Shown: positions 46,268-54,689, numbered from the stretch's first letter. The stretch is DNA of 64,000 nt from Calditrichota bacterium (GCA_013152715.1 JAADFU010000200.1:1-64000); one strand, 5' to 3'. Numbers and translations: made by a program. The notes: generated from the sequence alone by a model not told the origin.

Positions 46268-47380
46268 ATGAAAGCAGAGCAAATTGTACAGGGGCTTTTA
46301 TCGGAAGCTGGTATTAAAATCAACGGGCCTGAGCAATGGGATATTCAAGTTAAAGACAATCGTTTTTACCAAAGAATTTTGAGTGATCACGCGCTGGGGC
46401 TTGGCGAGTCTTACATGGACGATTGGTGGGAATGCGAAGCGCTGGATGAGTTTATCAGTCGGCTTCTCAAGGCGAGGATCGATGAGAAGGTAAAAGGCAA
46501 CTGGAAAATGGCGCTTTATATTTTGCAGAGCAAACTTTTCAATCGGCAAAAGAGGTCGCGCGCTTCTCAAGTCAGCGAGCAACATTATGATTTGGGAAAC
46601 GATTTTTACCAGACCATGTTGGATAAGCGAATGAATTACACCTGCGCTTATTGGAAAAATGCCAAAAATTTAGACCAAGCGCAGGAAGCAAAATTAGATC
46701 TTGTGTGCAAAAAAATTGGTCTGGAAAAAGGGATGACGGTGCTGGAACTCGGCTGCGGCTGGGGCAGTTTTGCTAAATTTGCCGCAGAAAAATATGGCGC
46801 CCACGTTGTCGCGGTCAATATTTCCACGCAGCAGGTCGAATTCGCCAGAGAGTATTGCAAAGCATTGCCTGTAGAAATTCGCCATCAAGATTACCGGGAA
46901 GCTGAGGGGAAATATGATCGGGTAATTTCCATCGGCATTTTGGAGCACGTGGGCTACAAGAATTACCGTACTTACATGGAGGTGGCACATCGCTGTCTGA
47001 AAGATGACGGCATCGCTTTCATTCACACCATCGGAAATAACGTCAGCACGACTTACGTCAATGCCTGGACCAACAAATACATTTTCCCGAACGGTATGCT
47101 TCCTTCCATCGCGCAAATTTCCAAAGCCCTGGAAGGTCTTTTTGTGATCGAAGATTTGCACAACATTGGCCCTGATTACGACAAGACGCTGCTGGCGTGG
47201 TACAATAATTTCGAAAAATCCTGGCCCAAATTCAAAGACAGATACGGCGAACGTTTTTTTCGCATGTGGCGGTTTTACTTATTGAGCAGCGCTGGCGGAT
47301 TTCGCTCCCGTCAGCATCAACTGTGGCAATTTGTTATGACCAAGCCGGGACGAAAACAGCCGCATTGCCGAATTTGCTAA
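46268..47380 (+). CDS. cfa: Cyclopropane-fatty-acyl-phospholipid synthase
   Basis: Adds a methylene from S-adenosylmethionine to unsaturated acyl chains of membrane phospholipids. The 370 residues show the family N-terminal domain (SDHALGLGESYMDDWWE), ISEQHYDLGNDFY-like (VSEQHYDLGNDFYQTMLD), CAYWKNAKNL, the SAM loop LELGCGWGSF and YDRVISIGILEHVG, and the C-terminal RMWRFYLLSSAGGFRSR. Length normal. GGAGG precedes the ATG. Followed after 18 bases by a flavoprotein gene of lipid type. Confidence 0.93.
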   Translation: MKAEQIVQGLLSEAGIKINGPEQWDIQVKDNRFYQRILSDHALGLGESYMDDWWECEALDEFISRLLKARIDEKVKGNWKMALYILQSKLFNRQKRSRASQVSEQHYDLGNDFYQTMLDKRMNYTCAYWKNAKNLDQAQEAKLDLVCKKIGLEKGMTVLELGCGWGSFAKFAAEKYGAHVVAVNISTQQVEFAREYCKALPVEIRHQDYREAEGKYDRVISIGILEHVGYKNYRTYMEVAHRCLKDDGIAFIHTIGNNVSTTYVNAWTNKYIFPNGMLPSIAQISKALEGLFVIEDLHNIGPDYDKTLLAWYNNFEKSWPKFKDRYGERFFRMWRFYLLSSAGGFRSRQHQLWQFVMTKPGRKQPHCRIC

Positions 47381-47398
47381 AGAAAGACAGGAGTGACT

Positions 47399-48382
47399 AT
47401 GGTTCGCGCTGAAGTAATAGTCGTCGGCGGCGGTCCCGCTGGCTCGACCTGCGCCTGGAAATTGAAGCAGCTTGGCATTGATGCGCTGATTTTGGATAAA
47501 AAACCATTCCCGCGGCTTAAATTATGTGCTGGCTGGATTCAGCCGGAAGTAATTTCGGATTTGGAAATTGAAATCGATGACTATCCGCACCGCATCGTGA
47601 GGTTTGATCGTTTTCGCGTGCACATTAAAAATAAAAATTTGAAGATCCCGGTGAATCAATACGCCATCCGAAGAATCGAATTTGACGAGTGGCTTTTGCA
47701 GCGTTCAGGCGCTGATGTTCACACGCACGAGGTGAAAAATATTGAACAGCGCGGTGAATTTTACGTGATCGATGAAAAATTCGAGTGCCGCTATCTCGTG
47801 GGCGCTGGCGGGACGTATTGTCCTGTTTATCGAACTTTTTTTAAAGAAAAGAAACCCAGACGCAAAAATTTAATGATCGCCAGCCTGGAGCATGAATTTG
47901 CATACGATTATCAGGACGAAAATTGTCATCTTTGGTTTGTGCAAAACAATCTGCCGGGTTACTCCTGGTACGTGCCCAAAGGAAATGGCGTCCTTAATCT
48001 TGGCGTTGGCGGCTACGCGGAGAAAATCAAGGCGAACAGGGATACAATCAAAAATCAGTGGGAATTCTTCGTCAAGGAACTCAAAAAGCTAAACTTGGTT
48101 CAAAAAGTCGATTTTGAGCCCAAAGGATATGTTTACTTTCTCCGCGATGATAACGATTTTGTTCAAAATGGACGTGCTTATGTAATTGGCGATGCTGCCG
48201 GTTTGGCAACGAGAGACATGGGCGAAGGAATCGGACCCGCGGTGCGCAGCGGCATTTTGGCGGCGGAATCGATAGTTCAGAAGAAACCTTTTTCGCTGAA
48301 AAGAATCAAAAAGAATAGTTTCTCGAAGCCGGGAATGTTGTACAAGTTAGGGCGAGCATATCTATTGAGAAGTTATGATTAA
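47399..48382 (+). CDS. Geranylgeranyl-reductase-family FAD oxidoreductase
   Basis: A 327-residue flavoprotein with the Rossmann dinucleotide loop VVGGGPAGSTCAWKL at the start and the GDAAGLATRDMGEGIGPAVRSG segment near the end, typical of the family that saturates isoprenoid double bonds or oxygenates rings. It has the conserved Cys in RLKLCAGW. With the cyclopropane synthase just upstream, a lipid or isoprenoid-quinone role is likely but unproven. AGGAG precedes ATG 47399. Its end overlaps the sigma-54 activator gene by eight bases. Confidence 0.82.
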   Translation: MVRAEVIVVGGGPAGSTCAWKLKQLGIDALILDKKPFPRLKLCAGWIQPEVISDLEIEIDDYPHRIVRFDRFRVHIKNKNLKIPVNQYAIRRIEFDEWLLQRSGADVHTHEVKNIEQRGEFYVIDEKFECRYLVGAGGTYCPVYRTFFKEKKPRRKNLMIASLEHEFAYDYQDENCHLWFVQNNLPGYSWYVPKGNGVLNLGVGGYAEKIKANRDTIKNQWEFFVKELKKLNLVQKVDFEPKGYVYFLRDDNDFVQNGRAYVIGDAAGLATRDMGEGIGPAVRSGILAAESIVQKKPFSLKRIKKNSFSKPGMLYKLGRAYLLRSYD

Positions 48383-49706
48383 AGATCAGAAACACAATGA
48401 AATAATTCTGGACAGCATCGCCGATGGCGTTTTTACTGTGGATTGCGACTGGCGAATAACGTCTTTCAATAAAGCCGCGGAAGGAATCACCGGCGTCTCT
48501 AAAAAAGAGGCGCTGGGAAGCATCTGTCGCGATGTTTTTCATTCCAATGTGTGCGATAGCCAGTGCGTTTTGAAACAGAGCATCAAAGAAAACAGGTATA
48601 TCAGGAATAAATCGATTTACATCGTGAATGCCAAAGGCGAACAGGTGCCGATTACCATCAGCGCTGCGCCTTTGAAAGATGAAAGTGGCAAAATTATCGG
48701 TGGCGTTGAATCATTTCGCGATGTTTCGGAAATCGTTGAATTACGAAAAAAGCTTGAAAAAAAATATTATTTTCAGGATATAATCAGCAAAAGCGCGGGA
48801 ATTCAGAAAATCTTTAGCATCTTGCCGGACATCGCTGTGAGCGACAGCACGGTTTTGATTCGAGGCGAGAGCGGAACCGGAAAGGAATTGTTCGCACAGG
48901 CGATTCACAATTTGAGCAATCGCGCTAAAAAACCGTTGATCATCGTCAACAGCGGAGCGCTGCCGGACACATTATTGGAATCTGAACTGTTTGGCTACAA
49001 AGCCGGCGCTTTCACCGACGCCAAAAGAGACAAGCCGGGAAGGTTTGCGCTGGCTGATAGCGGTACTATTTTCCTGGATGAAATAGGGGATGTTTCTCCG
49101 GCGCTGCAAGTTCGTTTGCTGCGCGTTTTGCAGGAGAAAACTTACGAGCCGTTGGGTTCCACAGAATCAATAAAATCGGATGTGCGTATCATTGCGGCGA
49201 CCAATAAAAATTTGGAAAAAATGGTTGAAGAGGGGACATTTCGGGAAGATCTGTATTATCGGCTCAATGTCGTTTCCATTTCTCTTCCGCCATTACGAGA
49301 GAGGAAAGAGGACGTTCCGCTGCTCGTTAATCAGTTTATCGACAGATTTAACAAATTAAAAAATAAAAATATTGAAGGCGTCTCCGATGAAGTGTTGACC
49401 GTGCTGATGAATTACGATTTTCCGGGAAATATCAGAGAATTGGAAAATATCATTGAGTACAGTTTTATTCTCTGTCACGGAAAAACGATTCACATCAACC
49501 ATCTCCCGGAGCAGTTGACGTCGAAATTCAGGAAAGTGAGTCAGCAAATCACTGCCGGAATGACTCTGGCCGAAATTCAAAAGCGTGCGGTGGAGCAGGC
49601 ACTAATTCGAAATAATTGGAAAAAAATGGCGACAGCCCGAGAATTGAATGTCGACAAAGGCACTTTGCGGAGAATGATTCAAAGATTGGGAATTGAAGAA
49701 CCTTAA
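48375..49706 (+). CDS. Sigma-54-dependent transcriptional activator with Cys-containing PAS domain
   Basis: Activates RNA polymerase-sigma-54 by ATP hydrolysis. The 443 residues: PAS domain (about 5-120) with Cys24, 51, 60 and 64, AAA+ domain (Walker A GESGTGKE 164-171, sigma-contact loop GAFTDA 211-216, Walker B FLDEIGD 233-239) and a Fis-type helix-turn-helix (about 405-440). The Cys set in the PAS suggests a cluster, haem or thiol redox sensor. The loop has Asp in place of the usual Gly (GAFTGA). Its position next to ORP-like genes matches the Desulfovibrio activator, and it probably acts at 33247. Confidence 0.93.
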   Translation: MIKDQKHNEIILDSIADGVFTVDCDWRITSFNKAAEGITGVSKKEALGSICRDVFHSNVCDSQCVLKQSIKENRYIRNKSIYIVNAKGEQVPITISAAPLKDESGKIIGGVESFRDVSEIVELRKKLEKKYYFQDIISKSAGIQKIFSILPDIAVSDSTVLIRGESGTGKELFAQAIHNLSNRAKKPLIIVNSGALPDTLLESELFGYKAGAFTDAKRDKPGRFALADSGTIFLDEIGDVSPALQVRLLRVLQEKTYEPLGSTESIKSDVRIIAATNKNLEKMVEEGTFREDLYYRLNVVSISLPPLRERKEDVPLLVNQFIDRFNKLKNKNIEGVSDEVLTVLMNYDFPGNIRELENIIEYSFILCHGKTIHINHLPEQLTSKFRKVSQQITAGMTLAEIQKRAVEQALIRNNWKKMATARELNVDKGTLRRMIQRLGIEEP

Positions 49707-49721
49707 AATAGAGGTACGAAG

Positions 49722-50042
49722 ATGAAAATTGCCGTGACAGCAAAAGGCGGCTCTATGAGCGCGCAAACAGATGAAAGATTTGGTAGATGCAAATATTTTG
49801 TGATTGTGGATTCTGAAACCATGGGCTTCACTATTTTTGAAAATCCAAGTTTCGGAGCAGCCAGTGGCGCGGGCCCTGCGGCAGCGCGAGAGATTTCCCG
49901 GCACAACGTAGAAGTTTTACTAACTGGCAATGTCGGCGTCAATGCGCAGCAGGCGCTGGACGCCGTTGGGGTTAAGGTGGTGACAGGAGTTGGCGGCTTG
50001 ACCGTGAAAGAGGCCGTAGAAAATTATTTGCAACAGCAATGA
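49722..50042 (+). CDS. NifX/MTH1175-type cluster-binding protein (copy 4, ORP-like)
   Basis: A 106-residue protein starting MKIAVTAKGGSMSAQTDERFGRCKYF and containing LLTGNVGVNAQQALDAVGV. It follows the sigma-54 activator gene by 15 bases, as in ORP-type loci, and shares its framework with copy 2 at 33703. The Desulfovibrio orange protein, its closest functional analogue, binds a Mo-Cu-sulfide cluster. Metal here unknown. Confidence 0.9.
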   Translation: MKIAVTAKGGSMSAQTDERFGRCKYFVIVDSETMGFTIFENPSFGAASGAGPAAAREISRHNVEVLLTGNVGVNAQQALDAVGVKVVTGVGGLTVKEAVENYLQQQ

Positions 50043-50045
50043 TTG

Positions 50046-50068
50046 AAGGCAGAAAGCATACGTGCCTT
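50046..50068 (+). terminator. Small hairpin after the ORP-like gene
   Basis: AAGGCA at 50046-50051 pairs with TGCCTT at 50063-50068. No T-run follows. It may attenuate or process the transcript between the cluster-binding gene and mrp. Confidence 0.4.
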
Positions 50069-50192
50069 GGTTAGCAAATCAATGAATTAGAGCAGTGGTT
50101 CAAATACAAAAAATTAAATTGTTTAAAATATTCAGATAGTTGTGAGGATATTTTAATTGTAAAGAAAAACGATTAGTTAGTGGAGGCTTTAA

Positions 50193-51041
50193 ATGAGTTT
50201 AAATACGATTGGTCTTGACGACAAAACAAAGCAAAAACAATTACTTGATGACATGATCAAGGAAAACATGACGCGCATAAAACATAAAATAATTGTCATG
50301 AGCGGCAAGGGCGGCGTTGGCAAAAGCACAGTGGCGACAAATTTGGCATTTGGATTGAAGAATGCCGGCTTCAGGGTTGGCGTGATGGATACCGATATTC
50401 ATGGCCCCTCTTTGGGAAAAATGTTAGGCATCGAGGGCCAGGCGCTGCGTCCCAGCGAAAAAGGAAATGGCTTGTTGCCCAATGAAATCGACGGCATCAA
50501 AGCAATTACTATGGCGACGTTGTTGCAAGATCCGGATGCGCCGGTTATTTGGCGCGGTCCTTTGAAAATGGGCGCCATTAAACAATTCCTCGGCGAAATC
50601 GAGTGGGGCGATCTGGATTATCTGGTTATCGATTCTCCTCCCGGAACAGGCGACGAGCCGCTGAGCGTTTGCCAGCTCATTCCGGAAGCTGACGGTTCCA
50701 TTATCGTCACCACGCCTCAGGATGTGGCGCTGATTGATTCCAGGAAAACCGTCCATTTTTCCCAAGCGTTGAAAATTCCGGTGCTGGGAATTATTGAAAA
50801 CATGAGCGGCTTCAAATGTCCGCATTGCGGGGAACCCATTGATTTGTTCAAAATCGGCGGCGGCGAACGGGCTGCGCATTCAATGAATGTGCCGTTTTTA
50901 GGAAGGATTCCCATTGATCCGAAAATTGTGGAAACCGGCGATGACGGCACGCCTTACATCACCGACTATGCCAAGTCCGAAGCCGGAAAAGCGATGCAGG
51001 AAATTGTGAATAATATCATCGAGAGAACCAATCAGAAGTAA
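50193..51041 (+). CDS. mrp: Mrp/NBP35-family iron-sulfur carrier ATPase
   Basis: Binds and passes [4Fe-4S] clusters to target proteins in the cytoplasm. A 282-residue protein with the deviant Walker A MSGKGGVGKST (about 36-46), the DTDIHGPS segment, VIDSPPGTGDE and the CPHC pair (Cys209/212) that bridges the cluster in the dimer. There is no N-terminal DUF59 domain; a separate DUF59 protein is coded at 53470. GGAGG stands before the ATG. ORP-type loci also contain an Mrp-like ATPase. Confidence 0.93.
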   Translation: MSLNTIGLDDKTKQKQLLDDMIKENMTRIKHKIIVMSGKGGVGKSTVATNLAFGLKNAGFRVGVMDTDIHGPSLGKMLGIEGQALRPSEKGNGLLPNEIDGIKAITMATLLQDPDAPVIWRGPLKMGAIKQFLGEIEWGDLDYLVIDSPPGTGDEPLSVCQLIPEADGSIIVTTPQDVALIDSRKTVHFSQALKIPVLGIIENMSGFKCPHCGEPIDLFKIGGGERAAHSMNVPFLGRIPIDPKIVETGDDGTPYITDYAKSEAGKAMQEIVNNIIERTNQK

Positions 51042-51061
51042 TCTCAATTAATTGAAAAGCA

Positions 51062-51102
51062 GGCTGCCGTTTTCACAGACGTTTACATGGCAAGCGGTAG
51101 CC
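51062..51102 (+). terminator. Hairpin between mrp and the first MinD-type gene
   Basis: GGCTGCCG at 51062-51069 pairs with CGGTAGCC at 51095-51102 with one wobble; ATTTTCG follows. It is probably a weak terminator or intercistronic stem. Confidence 0.5.
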
Positions 51103-51183
51103 TATTTTCGTGCTAATTTTGAGTTGTGAAAAAATGAACAAATTGCCGGCTGTGTAATTTGAAAATAGAAAGGCAGAATTGCC

Positions 51184-52023
51184 ATGATTATCAGCGTCGC
51201 CAGCGGAAAAGGCGGAACCGGTAAAACTACTCTTGCCATCAATTTGGCGCTTTCATTGGAAAAAAATGTCCAGTATCTCGATTGTGATGTGGAAGAACCA
51301 AACGGCCATATTTTTGTGAAGCCGAAATTTGATGATGAACTGAGTTTCGGGATGCCAATACCGGTTGTCGATTTTGACAAATGCGATTATTGCGGAAAGT
51401 GCGGCGAAATTTGTGAATACAACGCCATTGTCGTCATTAAGCAGAACGTGCTCGTTTTTCCTGACCTCTGTCATTCTTGCGCCGGGTGCTGGCTCGTTTG
51501 TCCACAGAAAGCAATTTCAACGGAAGACAGAGAGATCGGCAAATTAGAACGCGGAGACCGGAACGGAATAGAATTTATCCACGGAAAACTCAACGTTGGC
51601 GAGGCTTTGTCGCCGCCTTTGATTCGCGAAGTGAAGAAAAAAATGGACAAAAAGAAAACAGTGATCATCGATTCGCCTCCTGGGACATCCTGTCCGGTCA
51701 TCGAAGCGATCAAAGATAGCGATTTTGTCCTTTTGGTCACAGAACCGACGCCTTTCGGGCTAAATGATCTGAGATTGGCCGTGGAAATGGTGCGAAAAAT
51801 CGGCTTGAATTTCGGTGTGGTTATCAATCGCGCCGATGTGGGCAACAGAGAAGTACATGACTATTGCACCCGTGAAAATATCCCCATTTTGATGGAAATT
51901 AATAACGACAGAAAAATTGCAGAGGCTTATTCGCGCGGAATGCCCATTGTCGATTTGTATCCCGAATTTAAAGACAAGTTTTTGGCGTTGTATCGGGAAA
52001 TCGAAGGGAGGGTTGCCGCATGA
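51184..52023 (+). CDS. MinD/ParA-type ATPase with inserted 2[4Fe-4S] ferredoxin (first)
   Basis: A 279-residue protein: Walker A SGKGGTGKTT (about 7-16), a ferredoxin insertion with two clusters (Cys67, 70, 73, 77 and 96, 99, 102, 106), then the ATPase remainder with VIIDSPPGTSCP. The combination matches the MinD-like subunits of the ORP complex. The stop overlaps the second ATPase start by four bases, so the two probably form a heterodimer. Confidence 0.92.
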   Translation: MIISVASGKGGTGKTTLAINLALSLEKNVQYLDCDVEEPNGHIFVKPKFDDELSFGMPIPVVDFDKCDYCGKCGEICEYNAIVVIKQNVLVFPDLCHSCAGCWLVCPQKAISTEDREIGKLERGDRNGIEFIHGKLNVGEALSPPLIREVKKKMDKKKTVIIDSPPGTSCPVIEAIKDSDFVLLVTEPTPFGLNDLRLAVEMVRKIGLNFGVVINRADVGNREVHDYCTRENIPILMEINNDRKIAEAYSRGMPIVDLYPEFKDKFLALYREIEGRVAA

Positions 52024-52871
52024 GAGAGATAGTGATTATTAGCGGAAAAGGCGGTACCGGTAAAACAACTGTCACGTCTGCGTTTGCTTCGTTGGCAGGA
52101 AAAAAGGTGATGGCCGATTGCGATGTGGACGCTGCCGATCTTCATTTGATTCTAAAACCGGATATTAAGCATCGTGAAGATTTCCGCAGCGGAAGGAAGG
52201 CCTACATTCGCCAGCAGGATTGTATTGATTGCGGGAAATGCATTGAAGTGTGTCAGTTTGATGCCATTAGCGACGACTACGTTGTCGATCAGATTTCATG
52301 TGAGGGTTGCGGCGTTTGTGTCTATTTCTGCCCGGTGGACGCCATTGATTTTAATGAGGTTGTGAGCGGAGAATGGTTCATTTCGGAAACCCGTTTCGGG
52401 CCTCTCGTGCACGCAAAACTTGGCATCGCCGAAGAAAACTCCGGCAAATTAGTTTCTCTGGTACGCCGGCAGGCGAAATTGATCGCGGAAGAGAAGAATC
52501 TGGACTATGTCATTGTTGACGGTTCGCCTGGTGTGGGCTGTCCGGTTATTTCTTCGATTACCGGTGCAGATGCCGTACTCATTGTCACGGAACCGACGCT
52601 TTCCGGAGTTCACGATCTGGAGCGAGTCGTAAATTTATCCAAGGGGCATTTTGGCATCAACACCTACGTTTGCGTGAACAAATATGACTTGAACGAAGAA
52701 ATTACTGAAGAAGTCGAAAAATTTTGCCAGGAGAATGAGGTAATTTTCGCCGGAAAAATCCCTTACGATACCGAGGTTACGGCGGCGATGGTTGCGGGAA
52801 AGAACGTCATCGAGTATTCCGATGGCAGAATCGCGCAAGCGGTGCGATCGATTTGGGAAAAAGTTAAATGA
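52020..52871 (+). CDS. MinD/ParA-type ATPase with inserted 2[4Fe-4S] ferredoxin (second)
   Basis: A 283-residue paralogue of the preceding protein: Walker A SGKGGTGKTT (about 8-17), ferredoxin insertion with Cys68, 71, 74, 78 and 94, 97, 100, 104, and VIVDGSPGVGCPV. ATGA overlap couples it to the first. The pair corresponds to the two MinD-ferredoxin genes of the Desulfovibrio ORP operons. A terminator follows at 52924. Confidence 0.92.
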   Translation: MREIVIISGKGGTGKTTVTSAFASLAGKKVMADCDVDAADLHLILKPDIKHREDFRSGRKAYIRQQDCIDCGKCIEVCQFDAISDDYVVDQISCEGCGVCVYFCPVDAIDFNEVVSGEWFISETRFGPLVHAKLGIAEENSGKLVSLVRRQAKLIAEEKNLDYVIVDGSPGVGCPVISSITGADAVLIVTEPTLSGVHDLERVVNLSKGHFGINTYVCVNKYDLNEEITEEVEKFCQENEVIFAGKIPYDTEVTAAMVAGKNVIEYSDGRIAQAVRSIWEKVK

Positions 52872-52923
52872 GTTTCTGGTTTGTCGTTTCGGGTTTCGAG
52901 TTAGCGCGTTTCAGTTTGATAAT

Positions 52924-52976
52924 GCCGCTTTCTTTGCAAACAAAAGAAAATTTCTGTGACCTCTGCGGCTTTTTTT
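52924..52976 (+). terminator. Terminator after the paired MinD-type genes
   Basis: GCCGC at 52924-52928 pairs with GCGGC at 52965-52969, then seven T. The loop is long (36 bases), so efficiency may be modest and the genes beyond may be read through. Confidence 0.55.
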
Positions 52977-53004
52977 AAATTTACAAGAAATCGGAGGTGT
53001 AATC

Positions 53005-53451
53005 GTGAGCAAATCTGTGAAAATCGGGATCATTATCTGCGACCGCTACCGAACGTGCGCTGGCGGCAAATGTCTGCGGGCACTGCGTAATCGGGAAGGG
53101 GCTTTTGCTATTTATCAAGGAAAAGACGTCGAATTGGTCGGTTACACGACTTGCGACGGCTGTCCGGGCGGAAATATCGAATATGCACCGGAGGAAATGA
53201 AAAGTAATGGCGCTGAAGTCATCCATTTAGCGACTGGGCTTTTGGTCGGCTATCCGCCGTGTCCGTATCTGACTCATTTTCGGGATTTTATTGAAAACAA
53301 ATATGGCTTGAAAGTCGTTTATGGCACACATCCGATTCCTGAAAAATATTTGAAAACGCATCAGGAATTGAAAACGTGGGCATCGCCGGAGTGGGAGGAA
53401 ATTTTAGCGCCCACAATGGCGGACCAAGAGACGAGATTGACTTATAACTAA
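53005..53451 (+). CDS. CGGC domain-containing protein
   Basis: A 148-residue protein with Cys-rich N-terminal half: CDRYRTCAGGKCLRAL and TTCDGCPGGNIEYAPEEM, then GLLVGYPPCPYLTHF. The CGGC family is a putative metal-binding domain found in anaerobes and methanogens. GTG 53005 follows GGAGG at good spacing. It sits between the MinD-type ATPases and the DUF59 gene, so a part in cluster assembly is likely. Confidence 0.83.
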   Translation: MSKSVKIGIIICDRYRTCAGGKCLRALRNREGAFAIYQGKDVELVGYTTCDGCPGGNIEYAPEEMKSNGAEVIHLATGLLVGYPPCPYLTHFRDFIENKYGLKVVYGTHPIPEKYLKTHQELKTWASPEWEEILAPTMADQETRLTYN

Positions 53452-53469
53452 AAATACCGGTGTGAAAAA

Positions 53470-53757
53470 ATGGAATTACGAGAAAAAGTCATTCAAGCGT
53501 TGAGCCAGGTGATCGACCCTGAGACCAGCCTGGACGTGGTACGCATGAGATTAGTGATAGACCTCAAGGTGACAGACGACGGTGTGGTTTCTTTGACTTT
53601 TATTCCGTCGTCGCCGGTTTGTCCGCTGGGATTTCAACTGGCGATTAGCATCCAGGAAGCATTGAAAAAAGTAGAGGGTGTAAAAGACATTAAAATTGAA
53701 GTGAAAAACTTCGTCTATGCTGAACAGGTGAAAATAGCGCTGGAGCAAAACAAATGA
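53470..53757 (+). CDS. DUF59/MIP18-type metal-sulfur cluster assembly factor
   Basis: A 95-residue single-domain protein with IDPETSLDVVRM near the start and IPSSPVCPLG, where the conserved Cys lies (about residue 51). Related proteins (PaaD, SufT, CIA2) help insert Fe-S clusters. Here it complements an Mrp protein that lacks the fused version of this domain. The stop overlaps the next gene by four bases. Confidence 0.88.
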   Translation: MELREKVIQALSQVIDPETSLDVVRMRLVIDLKVTDDGVVSLTFIPSSPVCPLGFQLAISIQEALKKVEGVKDIKIEVKNFVYAEQVKIALEQNK

Positions 53758-54236
53758 AGCCGATAACATTAAAACCCATCGGCGTGATTCATTCGCCGTA
53801 CAAAAATTCTAAGGACATGCCTATTCAGGGTATATTTAAACCTGAAGTGGTGGCGTGGGTTGAGTTGGCTGAAAAATATGTCCCCGGTTTGAAAGACCTG
53901 GACGAATTTAGCCATGCGATTCTCATTTATTATTTCCATCTGACAGAAGAAGAGCGTTTGCGGGGGAGACCCTATCTGGAAGATGAAAAGCACGGCGTTT
54001 TTGCCATTCGCAGTCCACACAGGCCTAACCATCTCGGTTTCACCGTTGTAAAGATCCAAAAGATCGAAGGAAACAGACTCTATTTCAGCGACGTAGACAT
54101 GATCGACGGCACTCCGTTGCTGGATATTAAACCTTATTGTCCGGAGTTCGATCAGAGGGAAAATGTGAAGTATGGCTGGATTGAAAAGCATTTTTCCGGA
54201 AAGAAAATTCCCGAGAGAACTATTTTGAAAAAATGA
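53754..54236 (+). CDS. TsaA/TrmO-family SAM-dependent methyltransferase
   Basis: A 160-residue beta-barrel enzyme of the TrmO type, which N6-methylates t6A37 in some tRNAs. Family motifs are LKPIGVIHSPY, FSHAILIYYFH, GVFAIRSPHRPNHLGFTVV and IDGTPLLDIKPY. In anaerobes this gene is often found in metal-cofactor loci rather than beside tRNA genes, so another substrate is possible here. It overlaps the DUF59 gene by four bases and ends the cofactor region. Confidence 0.85.
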   Translation: MKPITLKPIGVIHSPYKNSKDMPIQGIFKPEVVAWVELAEKYVPGLKDLDEFSHAILIYYFHLTEEERLRGRPYLEDEKHGVFAIRSPHRPNHLGFTVVKIQKIEGNRLYFSDVDMIDGTPLLDIKPYCPEFDQRENVKYGWIEKHFSGKKIPERTILKK

Positions 54237-54332
54237 TCGGGAAAGAAGGGGAACAATTTTGTTGCTGATTAGTAATATTTTCTTAAACAATTTCAATGAT
54301 GTTTTGGTTCAAATCACAAAAGTGGCAAACTA

Positions 54333-54689
54333 ATGGGAAACAGAGCCAAAAAAGTTCTTGCAATCATCACTTTGCTGACTTTCATCGTCACCACTTTTTT
54401 GGTTTATTCGAATTTACATTTTCACATCGTTGATTCGCATTATGTGATTCATGGACACCCATACCAGAAAAAATCGCATAATGCAGCAACTGTACCTTGT
54501 CACCAACATTCTGCTGCGGGATTTTTATTTTATTCCTCAATTTTCAACCTCGCTTCATTTTTTATCCTTTTGTTAATTATTTTTGTCTTGCTATTTGCCC
54601 ATGAATTAGCTTTCAGAAAACAGAGTTTCTATTACAGAACACCAACCTACTCATCTCCCTCATTGCGTGCTCCGCCACATGCGGCTTAA
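54333..54689 (+). CDS. Small His-rich membrane protein of the metal-uptake locus
   Basis: A 118-residue protein with two membrane helices (about 9-26 and 68-92). The outside loop between them has about nine His and one Cys (HFHIVDSHYVIHGHPY, KKSHNAATVPCHQH), which suits Zn or Cu binding. The position before an outer-membrane protein and a ZnuA-like binding protein suggests a periplasmic metal buffer or sensor. No family name is recognised with confidence. Confidence 0.7.
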   Translation: MGNRAKKVLAIITLLTFIVTTFLVYSNLHFHIVDSHYVIHGHPYQKKSHNAATVPCHQHSAAGFLFYSSIFNLASFFILLLIIFVLLFAHELAFRKQSFYYRTPTYSSPSLRAPPHAA

